64,000 nt of DNA from Bacteroidota bacterium (GTDB taxonomy: Bacteria > Bacteroidota > Bacteroidia > Sphingobacteriales > Sphingobacteriaceae): contig JAEXHI010000022.1 in assembly GCA_023450085.1 (NCBI GenBank), positions 124,001 through 188,000 on the forward strand, written 5' to 3'. This document shows positions 42,174-48,820 of the stretch, in pieces; positions within the stretch are counted from its first letter, which is position 1, and each line of letters begins with the position of its first letter. Made by a program: the position numbers and the translations under genes. The notes under the pieces are model-generated. The model ran no database searches. It was not told the DNA's origin and saw only the letters and a list, made by a program, of their open reading frames with translations.

Positions 42174-42237
42174 TTAGGAGGAACTGCAGAAACTGCCAAA
42201 GTTTGGAAATAAGGGGATATGGTGAAAAATTAACGCA

Positions 42238-42921
42238 ATGGAACAAAAAACAATATTATTGGTTGAAGACGATTTTTTGAATAGACGCTTGTCTAAAAAA
42301 GCCCTGTTGGAAAATGGCTACCTGGTACTGGAAGCTAAAAATGCCAAGGAGGCTTTTGAACTACTGAAAAAAGAAACGGTTGACCTTGCGGTTTTTGACA
42401 TTAACCTTGGCGAAAATGAACAGGACGGTATTAGCTTGGGCCAATACCTACAGGAAAAGCTCCAATTGCCTTTTATTTACCTTACTGCTTATGAAAATCC
42501 TGAAATAGTGGGTAGGGCAGTAGCCACTTCACCTTACTCATACCTTACCAAGCCTTTTAAAAATGTAGATCTAATAGCCTCGGTGGCACTGGCCATTCGC
42601 CAGTCGGCCGGAAAGCACGTTCCCAAAATTTCGGTAAAGGACGAAGACTACCACGTGGCGCTTCCTATGGATGAAATCAATTACATTGAATCAGAGGGGA
42701 ACTATTTGCTGTTTTATACTGATAGGAAGGTGTATAAGATGCGTTCAACCTTAAAGCAGCTGATGGAAATGCTGCCCGCAAGTATTTTTGTACAGGTGCA
42801 CCGCGCTTATGTGGTCAACAAAACCAAGATTGAAAAATCTACTTCCAAAAGTGTAGTGGTGAACGGAGTAGAAATTCCCGTTTCAAAAAACTATGTTGAT
42901 GATGGTTTTTTGGCAAATTAA
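42238..42921 (+). CDS. LytTR-family response regulator
   Basis: 227 aa. Receiver domain with Asp11-Asp12, phospho-acceptor Asp54 (LAVFDINLGE), Thr in IYLTAYE and Lys in YLTKPF. A LytTR DNA-binding domain follows from about residue 130 (MDEINYIESEGNYLLFYTDRKVYKMRSTLKQLMEMLPASIFVQVHRAYVVNKTKIEK). It is the cognate of the upstream kinase. Candidate binding sites are the paired TYTRTCCC repeats at 40125 and 43010. Confidence 0.93.
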   Translation: MEQKTILLVEDDFLNRRLSKKALLENGYLVLEAKNAKEAFELLKKETVDLAVFDINLGENEQDGISLGQYLQEKLQLPFIYLTAYENPEIVGRAVATSPYSYLTKPFKNVDLIASVALAIRQSAGKHVPKISVKDEDYHVALPMDEINYIESEGNYLLFYTDRKVYKMRSTLKQLMEMLPASIFVQVHRAYVVNKTKIEKSTSKSVVVNGVEIPVSKNYVDDGFLAN

Positions 42922-43009
42922 GTTCAATGGTCAACTTCGTTGTTATGCTGTTAAGCTTGCTTTGTTACAAATTATTTGTGCTTAGTTGATTACTGGCTGT
43001 CACAGATAC

Positions 43010-43076
43010 TTTCTGTCCCTAAAATTGCCATTCTGTCCCACAAAATTTGACGCCTGAAAATCAGCTTACATTTTTG
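43010..43076 (+). promoter_or_regulatory. Putative LytTR-type operator and -7 box, T9SS-protein gene copy
   Basis: TTTCTGTCCC (43010-43019) and ATTCTGTCCC (43030-43039) are direct repeats 20 bp apart. CATTTTTG (43069-43076) is a near-consensus -7 box whose first base is 30 bp from the last C, exactly as at 40154/40184. The 5' leader would be about 53 nt. Confidence 0.6.
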
Positions 43077-43134
43077 CTTTAAAGATGCAAACTTCCGACA
43101 ATGTCGTTGGAAAGTAAACAACATTTTGATCTAT

Positions 43135-44916
43135 ATGGCAAAAATCTACTTTAACAAAATAAGAATGGTATTACTGTTCTTGATGTGCTCTCCATTTTTA
43201 ACCTTTGCGCAGATAGATTTGCTGCAAACCACAAGCAACGCCGTTATAACAAATACGAACATAGTGAATTGTAACACTGGCGGTGCAATGGGTTATAGTT
43301 CACCTAATTCTTATGCCCGTCTTTATAATCTTACCACTTTGGGCTATGGTAAATTTGAGGTAACTAAAGTAAGTTTTGCAGTTCAGCGATTTTTCATTGG
43401 GTCTGCGGCTACTTTTCCGGTTGAGGTACAGGTTTATGCCAGTACAGGAGGCGCAGTTACCAACAACCTTACTTATAAAGGAGGCGCAACCATTAATATC
43501 ACAACGGCTATGGAAGGTACCTTGGTGGAAGTTCCTTTGGCCATACCGGTATTAGTAACCTCCCCAGAAATGCTTATTGTAGTAGCGGCTCCCAACGGTA
43601 TCCCAACGTCAACAGGCTTTTATATTGGGGGTAATTCCAACGGACAAACAGCTCCTGCTTATTTAAAAGCACCTGATTGTAGTGTGAGTGATTTCGTAAG
43701 CTATTCGGATGTAGGAGGTGCTAATAAGCATGTGGTTTTATTCCCTACTGGAAACCCTACATCACTTTGTCCTACCGGAAACATTGGTTTAAGCACACAG
43801 GCACAAGTTGACCAGTTTAAAATTGATTATCCAAATTGTACCAAAATCAGTGGGTATTTGGCAATTGGCGGAAGTGTAGCCAATACAAATGGATTAAGCA
43901 ATATTAGCACTATCACCGGATCTCTTGATATCTCCAATGCTTTATCCTTAACTGATATCAATGGTTTAAGCAATTTGACAACCATTGGTCAGGATGCTCA
44001 AATTACCAATAGTTCGTTAACTAATTTGAATGCATTAAGTAAACTGAAAAGTATTGCTGGGTATTTATTCATCGGCAATAACGCATCATTAATTAATGTT
44101 AACGGACTAAGCGCTTTAACAAGCGTTGGGCAGGATATCGACATTCGAAACAATACCGTATTGACTGATATTTCAGGATTGAAAAATACGACCTTTAATC
44201 CTAGTGGTGGTTTTGGTTTAACCATTTTGAATAATCCCGCTCTTGCTGTTTGTAACCTGCCAAATTTTTGTACCTATCTTGCTAATCCATCAGGTACGTA
44301 TCCCAGAAATATCCAAGGTAATTTAGCGAATTGCTTAAATGAACAAGCGGTAATCACTGCATGTGCTTCGCCATTACCGGTAACCTTAACTAGTTTTACC
44401 GCTAAGGCGAACAGTAATTATGCGCTATTGCAATGGGAAACGGCCAGCGAGCAAAACAATAAAGGTTTTGAGGTTTGGAGAAGTGGTGACGACGGAAAGT
44501 TTATCAAAATTAATGAAGTAGGGAGTAAAAACCCTGATGCTTCAAGCCCTACATTCTATGCCTTTACAGATAAGCAACCAGTTAACGGTACCAATTACTA
44601 TAAATTGGTGCAGGTAGACAGAGATGGAAAAGAAACAGAATTAGGGGTGAGAACCCTGAACTTTTCGCTGTCGGCTTTCAATGTGCAGCTTTATCCAAAT
44701 CCCACCATTACCAATCAGGTTACGGTTAGTTGGGCTAAAGGTTCGGTGAGCTCCTTAAAATTAATTGACTTTAATGGTAAGGTATTACAGTTAACAAAAC
44801 CTCAACCTTTGGCTACCTCTTCAACCATTACATTGGCCAATTACCCTGCGGGCACTTATTTGTTGCGTATGGAGGGTGATCAGGGGGTAGAAGTTAAAAA
44901 AGTAGTGAAGCTATAG
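43135..44916 (+). CDS. Secreted protein with leucine-rich/receptor-L-like repeats and T9SS sorting domain
   Basis: 593 aa from ATG 43135 (the TTG at 43126 is not needed). Signal peptide 1-25 (PFLTFAQ). An N-terminal beta domain (about 30-200) is followed by repeats of the L-domain/BspA-like kind, about 215-395 (LSTQAQVDQFKIDYPNCTKISGYLAIG, GLSNISTITGSLDIS, INGLSNLTTIGQDAQI, NALSKLKSIAGYLFIG, VNGLSALTSVGQDIDIRN), then an Ig/Fn3-like linker (PLPVTLTSFTAKANSNYALLQWETASE) and a C-terminal type A T9SS signal (FNVQLYPNPTITNQ, LIDFNGKVLQL, NYPAGTYLLRMEGDQGVEVKKVVKL). The protein should be exported by the type IX system to the surface. Probably adhesive; controlled by the upstream two-component system (inference from operator). 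Confidence 0.88.
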   Translation: MAKIYFNKIRMVLLFLMCSPFLTFAQIDLLQTTSNAVITNTNIVNCNTGGAMGYSSPNSYARLYNLTTLGYGKFEVTKVSFAVQRFFIGSAATFPVEVQVYASTGGAVTNNLTYKGGATINITTAMEGTLVEVPLAIPVLVTSPEMLIVVAAPNGIPTSTGFYIGGNSNGQTAPAYLKAPDCSVSDFVSYSDVGGANKHVVLFPTGNPTSLCPTGNIGLSTQAQVDQFKIDYPNCTKISGYLAIGGSVANTNGLSNISTITGSLDISNALSLTDINGLSNLTTIGQDAQITNSSLTNLNALSKLKSIAGYLFIGNNASLINVNGLSALTSVGQDIDIRNNTVLTDISGLKNTTFNPSGGFGLTILNNPALAVCNLPNFCTYLANPSGTYPRNIQGNLANCLNEQAVITACASPLPVTLTSFTAKANSNYALLQWETASEQNNKGFEVWRSGDDGKFIKINEVGSKNPDASSPTFYAFTDKQPVNGTNYYKLVQVDRDGKETELGVRTLNFSLSAFNVQLYPNPTITNQVTVSWAKGSVSSLKLIDFNGKVLQLTKPQPLATSSTITLANYPAGTYLLRMEGDQGVEVKKVVKL

Positions 44917-44989
44917 CAGATTTGTACTTTGGCGGCTTAACAGCCAGCCAACAATGGAATAAACATAAATAGCCCTCTCTCAAAAACAA

Positions 44990-45019
44990 AAAATCCCCGT
45001 CAAATTTGATGGGGATTTT
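44990..45019. terminator. Bidirectional terminator between convergent genes
   Basis: AAAATCCCC (44990-44998) and GGGGATTTT (45011-45019) form a 9-bp stem; the loop TCAAATTTGA is itself a palindrome. A-runs and T-runs flank both sides, so it can end the 43135 and 45045 genes. Confidence 0.85.
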
Positions 45020-45044
45020 GTTTCTCGCCCAATACTATAAAGCG

Positions 45045-45629
45045 TTACTGCTTGGTTACCAATAAAATTCCTGCGCCTACGTTCACTACCGAGGTGGTAA
45101 AACCGCTATCACCTTGAATCATCGAAAGAAATTCTTCCACTTCTTGATGATGGGATATGATATTGTCAACCGCCAACAAGCTTCCTTTTTTAGATAGTAA
45201 GTTCTTTAGATCAGTCCAATAGGCTACATAATTTTTCCGTTCGGCATCTAAAAAAATGAGGTCGTAAATAGGTTGGACCTCAGTTAAAAACGCTCCTGCA
45301 TCGGCAGTAATAAGCTCCACATTTTCGGCTAGCTGCAAATCGGTCAAGTGGGCTTTGGCCTGTTGGGTTCTGCTTTCTTCAATTTCAATAGAAACAAGCT
45401 TGCCCTGTGAACCCTTCAAGGCATCGGCAAACCATAAGGTCGAAAAGCCATTGGAAGTACCTAACTCCAATACGTTTTTACTTTGCTGCGCTTTGATCAT
45501 GATGGAGAGCAGTTCGGCAGATTCAGGTTCTAGGTTTCTCCACTTCTCAAGCCTATTTTCTTTATGGGCATCTTCCTCCTTAAACTGTTGGTAAAGCTGA
45601 AGGATTTTCTGTTTAAGTTTTTGTTCCAT
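45045..45629 (-). CDS. SAM-dependent O-methyltransferase (caffeoyl-CoA OMT-like)
   Basis: 194 aa. SAM-binding and family motifs: NVLELGTSNGFSTLWFADAL (motif I), KLVSIEIEESRTQQAKAHL, NVELITADAGAFLTEV, YDLIFLDAERKNYVAYWTDLKNLLSKKGSLLAVDNII. This is the O-methyltransferase family 3 pattern that includes COMT and YrrM-like enzymes. Substrate unknown; a divalent metal at the LDAERKN region is expected. It stands alone. Confidence 0.9.
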   Translation of the reverse strand: MEQKLKQKILQLYQQFKEEDAHKENRLEKWRNLEPESAELLSIMIKAQQSKNVLELGTSNGFSTLWFADALKGSQGKLVSIEIEESRTQQAKAHLTDLQLAENVELITADAGAFLTEVQPIYDLIFLDAERKNYVAYWTDLKNLLSKKGSLLAVDNIISHHQEVEEFLSMIQGDSGFTTSVVNVGAGILLVTKQ

Positions 45630-45744
45630 TTTTTAATTGATTGATAAGTTTTCAAATGATAGCCTCTGAAATACACCCTTTAAAATTCATCAAAAAATCA
45701 TTGCTGAAAGGAAGATTAGTGTAATTTATAATTCATTTAAATTA

Positions 45745-45775
45745 TCCTTTGGTTGCTGATCACGTTAAGCAATGG
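45745..45775 (+). repeat. Family B hairpin, degraded copy
   Basis: TCCTTTGGTTGCTGATCACG TTAAGCAATGG keeps the left arm and ATCAC of the family B hairpin but has lost the pairing right arm. Confidence 0.4.
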
Positions 45776-45795
45776 TAAGTCTAATCCTCCCAAAA

Positions 45796-45827
45796 CAAAA
45801 AACCCATCAATTATGATAGGATTTTTG
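45796..45827 (-). terminator. Terminator of the SDR gene
   Basis: On the minus strand CAAAAATCCTATCA pairs with TGATGGGTTTTTTG, with two mismatches and a 4-nt loop, followed by a T-run. It is 25 bp after the SDR stop. Confidence 0.7.
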
Positions 45828-45851
45828 TTGAAAGCCAGGGAAGGGGGTTGT

Positions 45852-46715
45852 TTAAGAAAGCAATTCGCCCATACCAAATAAGGCAAGGCCCTTACCAAAG
45901 TTTTCGGCCACTGCTTGGTTGGCCGCTTCAATAAATTCGCCAGTAATGGGGTCAACAACGGTTCTTAATGGTCTTTTGCCCTTTTCAGTTCCTATCAGCT
46001 TCACAATGGCATCGGCCACGTCCTGAGGGTTAGGCTGATGCGATTGAATGAGACTGCCAATGGCTGCTATCATTTTATTGGGAATTTCGGCAACGGCGCC
46101 ATAACCTTCAAAAACAAATTGGTCTGTAGCAGGTATTGTTTTTTGGTTAATTTCAGTAGGGAAGGCCCCTGGCTGTAAAATAGCCACATCAATACCTAAT
46201 CTTTTAAGCTCATAATGTAAACCTTCACTGATGCCTTCCAAACCAAATTTAGATCCTGCGTAAATGGTTGCAAAAGGGAAGGATACCCTACCAAAACCAC
46301 TGGTCACGTTAATGATAAGCCCTTCTGCCTGTTTACGCATGGTAGGTAACACCTGTTTAATAAAGCGCCAAGGGGCAAATACATTCACATCAAACATCTT
46401 TTGCACATCTGCGGTGGTATAGCTCTCTGCTACGCCACTCATGGTAAAGCCCGCATTGTTCACTAATACATCTATGGTACCTTCGGTGGCAATAACGGTG
46501 TCTACCGCTTGTTTTACGCTTTCGTCGTTAGTAAGGGTAACATCCAGTACGGTCACATTTTCTACCGCCGACAGGGCTTTTGCCTGCTCGGCATTGTTGC
46601 CTTGGGTGTTTCTCATGGTTGCATATACCTTGTGCCCTAATGCGGCAATACTATGGGCGGCCAACCAACCAAAACCGCTATTGGTTCCTGTAATTAAAAC
46701 TACTTTTTTGCTCAT
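45852..46715 (-). CDS. Short-chain dehydrogenase/reductase
   Basis: 287 aa from ATG 46715 (MSKKVVLITG). Rossmann NAD(P) motif TGTNSGFGWLAA, LDVTLTND, NNAGFTMSG, and catalytic Ser/Tyr/Lys with TSGFG and YAGSKFGLEG. The substrate loop QPGAFPTEI is common in oxidoreductases of the 'SDR with keto/alcohol' type. It follows the Crp-family gene by 97 bp and may be controlled by it. Confidence 0.93.
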   Translation of the reverse strand: MSKKVVLITGTNSGFGWLAAHSIAALGHKVYATMRNTQGNNAEQAKALSAVENVTVLDVTLTNDESVKQAVDTVIATEGTIDVLVNNAGFTMSGVAESYTTADVQKMFDVNVFAPWRFIKQVLPTMRKQAEGLIINVTSGFGRVSFPFATIYAGSKFGLEGISEGLHYELKRLGIDVAILQPGAFPTEINQKTIPATDQFVFEGYGAVAEIPNKMIAAIGSLIQSHQPNPQDVADAIVKLIGTEKGKRPLRTVVDPITGEFIEAANQAVAENFGKGLALFGMGELLS

Positions 46716-46812
46716 GTTCTTTTGTTTAAATGAATGAGACAAAGGTTGGTAGCAAGCGCCTAAAAGCTTTTACCATTTGGTAAAAAGTAGGGGCATTTAA
46801 TAAAAAGGACAA

Positions 46813-47382
46813 TTAGCGGACATTTCTGCGTATCCTGCTTAAGGATTGCTGCGTAATGCCCAAGTAAGAGGCAATGTGCGATAATGGCACACGGGTAATA
46901 AGCCCTGGATAATACTTGTTAAAGGTTAAATAGCGAGTGGTAGCATCTTCCGAAACCAAGGGGCTTCGGCGTTCAATTGTTTTTAAAAGGCAGTTTTTTA
47001 CAATCAGGTTTTCTATGTCTTTCCAGCCCACCACGCTGCTGCCAATTTCATCCCAATCTTTTTTGGAGAAGACCAGTAATTCACAATCACTTTCTGCTTG
47101 GATGTATTCCGACGAAGCAATTTGGGATTCAAATCTTTGTTGGTCTGAAACAAAACTATGCTCCTCTACAAATGAATGGGTAATTTCATTGCCATGATGA
47201 TTGTAGTAACAAAAACGGAGCACTCCCTTTAAGTTAAAACCTACATGTTTTGGGATTTTTCCCGCTTCTGAAAAGTATTCGTCCTTGCGAAGTTTCAATA
47301 TTTTGGCTTTGCCCAAAATGAAGTCAATTTGCTCAGGGTTCAAATGCCCGAATTGTAGAATGTAGTTAACAAAAGGTTCCAT
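46813..47382 (-). CDS. Crp/Fnr-family transcriptional regulator
   Basis: 189 aa from ATG 47382 (MEPFVNYILQFGHLN), the usual family length; the TTG/other upstream extension of 42 residues is not supported. Effector domain (ILKLRKDEYFSEAGKIPKHVGFNLKGVLRFCYYN) and a C-terminal helix-turn-helix (VPLSHIASYLGITQQSLSRIRRNVR). It is upstream of the SDR gene on the same strand. Confidence 0.88.
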   Translation of the reverse strand: MEPFVNYILQFGHLNPEQIDFILGKAKILKLRKDEYFSEAGKIPKHVGFNLKGVLRFCYYNHHGNEITHSFVEEHSFVSDQQRFESQIASSEYIQAESDCELLVFSKKDWDEIGSSVVGWKDIENLIVKNCLLKTIERRSPLVSEDATTRYLTFNKYYPGLITRVPLSHIASYLGITQQSLSRIRRNVR

Positions 47383-47712
47383 GCTTAAAGATATATTTAA
47401 TACCAAAGCAGGCATTTGCCAAATTGTAAAAATGAAATTCTGTCGATAAAACTCGTGATCATCATTAGTGTCAGGCCTATTCAAAAGTTGAATAGGTAAG
47501 TGATTCAATGCGCTGGAAAATAGAAGTTGTTAATGGCCAATATTAGCTAATGAGCATTCTTATTTGATAAGGCCATCTAAAAACTTCCCGCAAGACAATG
47601 GGGGCAACCTGTCCCTACTTCATAGCTTGCTAAGCCCCTAGCTGAACTAACAATTTTGTAAGTACTTGTATCTGGATACTATGGAGAATAATTTAGCAGA
47701 AAAATTTATGAT
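47383..47712. other. Gene-free divergent region with a dyad before the VOC gene
   Basis: 47668-47679 is GTATC-TG-GATAC, a 5-bp inverted repeat within AAGTACTTGTATCTGGATAC, about 35 bp upstream of the 47713 start; it could bind the HxlR-type regulator encoded next (inference). No other structure or frame of note. Confidence 0.45.
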
Positions 47713-48168
47713 ATGCTTTTGTCTGAAAATATTATTGGATTTCATCACTATTCTTTAAAAGTTACCGACTTTGATAAAACACTTCAATTTTATCATTCCT
47801 TAGGTTTTGAAGAGCTACATTCTTGGAGCTTGCCTTCTTTCCAATTAAAAAAGGGAATGATGATATATCATAAAGCAATCAATTGCTACATCGAGCTTTT
47901 TGATGAGGATGCCATTATCCCTACCCAGGGAAGAAAAAGAAAAGAAGGAGAGGAGTTTATTGAAAACTCGATACTGCATATTTGTTTTACGGTTAAAGAC
48001 GCCGCTCTGGCTAGGGAAGAAGCCTTAAAAAATGGAGCATTAGATTTAAGTGGGGGAGTTTTTGAATTGGAGCTAGGCAATGCCCAAAAATCTGTAAACG
48101 TTCGTAATAGTCTTGTTTATAGCCCTAATGGAGAAGTGATTGAGTTTTTGGAAAGTGTTGCTTTTTAA
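47713..48168 (+). CDS. VOC-family (glyoxalase-like) protein
   Basis: 151 aa, one vicinal-oxygen-chelate fold made of two beta-alpha-beta3 units: GFHHYSLKVTDFDKTLQFYHSLGFEELHSW and LHICFTVKDAALAREEALKNGAL..NSLVYSPNGEVIEFLE. His and Glu at the canonical positions suggest metal binding. Such proteins include glyoxalases, fosfomycin-resistance and ring-cleavage enzymes; the reaction is unknown. It is convergent (2 bp) with an HxlR regulator. Confidence 0.85.
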   Translation: MLLSENIIGFHHYSLKVTDFDKTLQFYHSLGFEELHSWSLPSFQLKKGMMIYHKAINCYIELFDEDAIIPTQGRKRKEGEEFIENSILHICFTVKDAALAREEALKNGALDLSGGVFELELGNAQKSVNVRNSLVYSPNGEVIEFLESVAF

Positions 48169-48170
48169 GC

Positions 48171-48497
48171 TCAAGGAAGCTCTAGTTGATTGATAAATTC
48201 AAGAAGCTGCAAAATTTTATTGCCCTTGGAAGATAGGTGGTAAATTGATTTGCTTTTATCTTTTTCGTTCTCGATGATCTCATCTAATTGTAGTTCTTTT
48301 AACTGCTTGGTTAAAATTCTATCTGTAAGATGTGGTATTGCTAGTTTTAATTCAGAATAGCTTTTTGGATCTCCTTTCAATGAAAAAATAATCGAAACTT
48401 TCCATCTTCCTGTAATTTGAGATAAGATTTTATGGGTATTGCAAAAGCTTTCTAATAACTTTTCATTGATATGATTTGTTGAATTTTCTTTTCTCAA
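48171..48497 (-). CDS. HxlR-family transcriptional regulator
   Basis: 108 aa winged-helix protein: CNTHKILSQITGRWKVSIIFSLKGDPKSYSELKLAIPHLTDRILTKQLKELQLDEIIENEK is the HxlR core. Members respond to formaldehyde, thiol or aromatic stress and regulate nearby enzymes. Its 3' end meets the VOC gene, likely its target. Confidence 0.9.
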   Translation of the reverse strand: MRKENSTNHINEKLLESFCNTHKILSQITGRWKVSIIFSLKGDPKSYSELKLAIPHLTDRILTKQLKELQLDEIIENEKDKSKSIYHLSSKGNKILQLLEFINQLELP

Positions 48498-48568
48498 GGT
48501 GCGTGGGCTAGGGCTAAAATTTTGATGCTAGATGAAAAAGTCAAAACAAATTTAGGAAAATCTAGCGT

Positions 48569-48727
48569 TTATCGTGGTAGGCAACAAGGGCAGCAAAAAC
48601 AAGGCGCTTCCTCATCGTCTTCCTCCTCTAAAAGGTATTGGTTTTCAATGGGATTTGTTTCATCGTCAAGTGTCCTACTAACAGGTTTCCCTTCTGGAGA
48701 AGGAGATATTTCTTTATTCAGGTTCAT
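48569..48727 (-). CDS. Small acidic protein with a five-cysteine C-terminal cluster
   Basis: 52 aa read from ATG 48727: an N-terminal part (MNLNKEISPSPEGKPVSRTL), an acidic run (LLEEEDDEEAP) and the tail CFCCPCCLPR with five Cys in seven residues. Codon use is normal for the window. The antisense of the acidic run creates a poly-Ser frame (48522-48818) on the other strand that is a shadow. The Cys cluster could bind metal (Cu, Zn or an Fe-S type) or be lipidated/oxidised; no family recognised. It lies between metE's hairpin and the HxlR gene. Confidence 0.6.
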   Translation of the reverse strand: MNLNKEISPSPEGKPVSRTLDDETNPIENQYLLEEEDDEEAPCFCCPCCLPR

Positions 48728-48779
48728 ATTTAGGTTGATAAAAGCTCAAAAATTGGAGGATAGGGATAGCTTTAAAGGG

Positions 48780-48806
48780 AAACTGCGGAAAATACTTCCG
48801 CAGTTT
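48780..48806 (-). terminator. Stem-loop after metE
   Basis: AAACTGCGGAA (48780-48790) and TTCCGCAGTTT (48796-48806) give a perfect 11-bp stem with a 5-nt loop, 15 bp downstream of the metE stop. The T-run on the minus strand is weak. Confidence 0.7.
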
Positions 48807-48820
48807 TATCCCAAATGAAG

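Noticed and set aside
48522..48818. Plus-strand frame with a poly-Ser stretch
   Set aside because: It is the antisense of the 52-aa acidic protein and ends inside the metE hairpin; the Ser run comes from the opposite-strand Glu/Asp codons.
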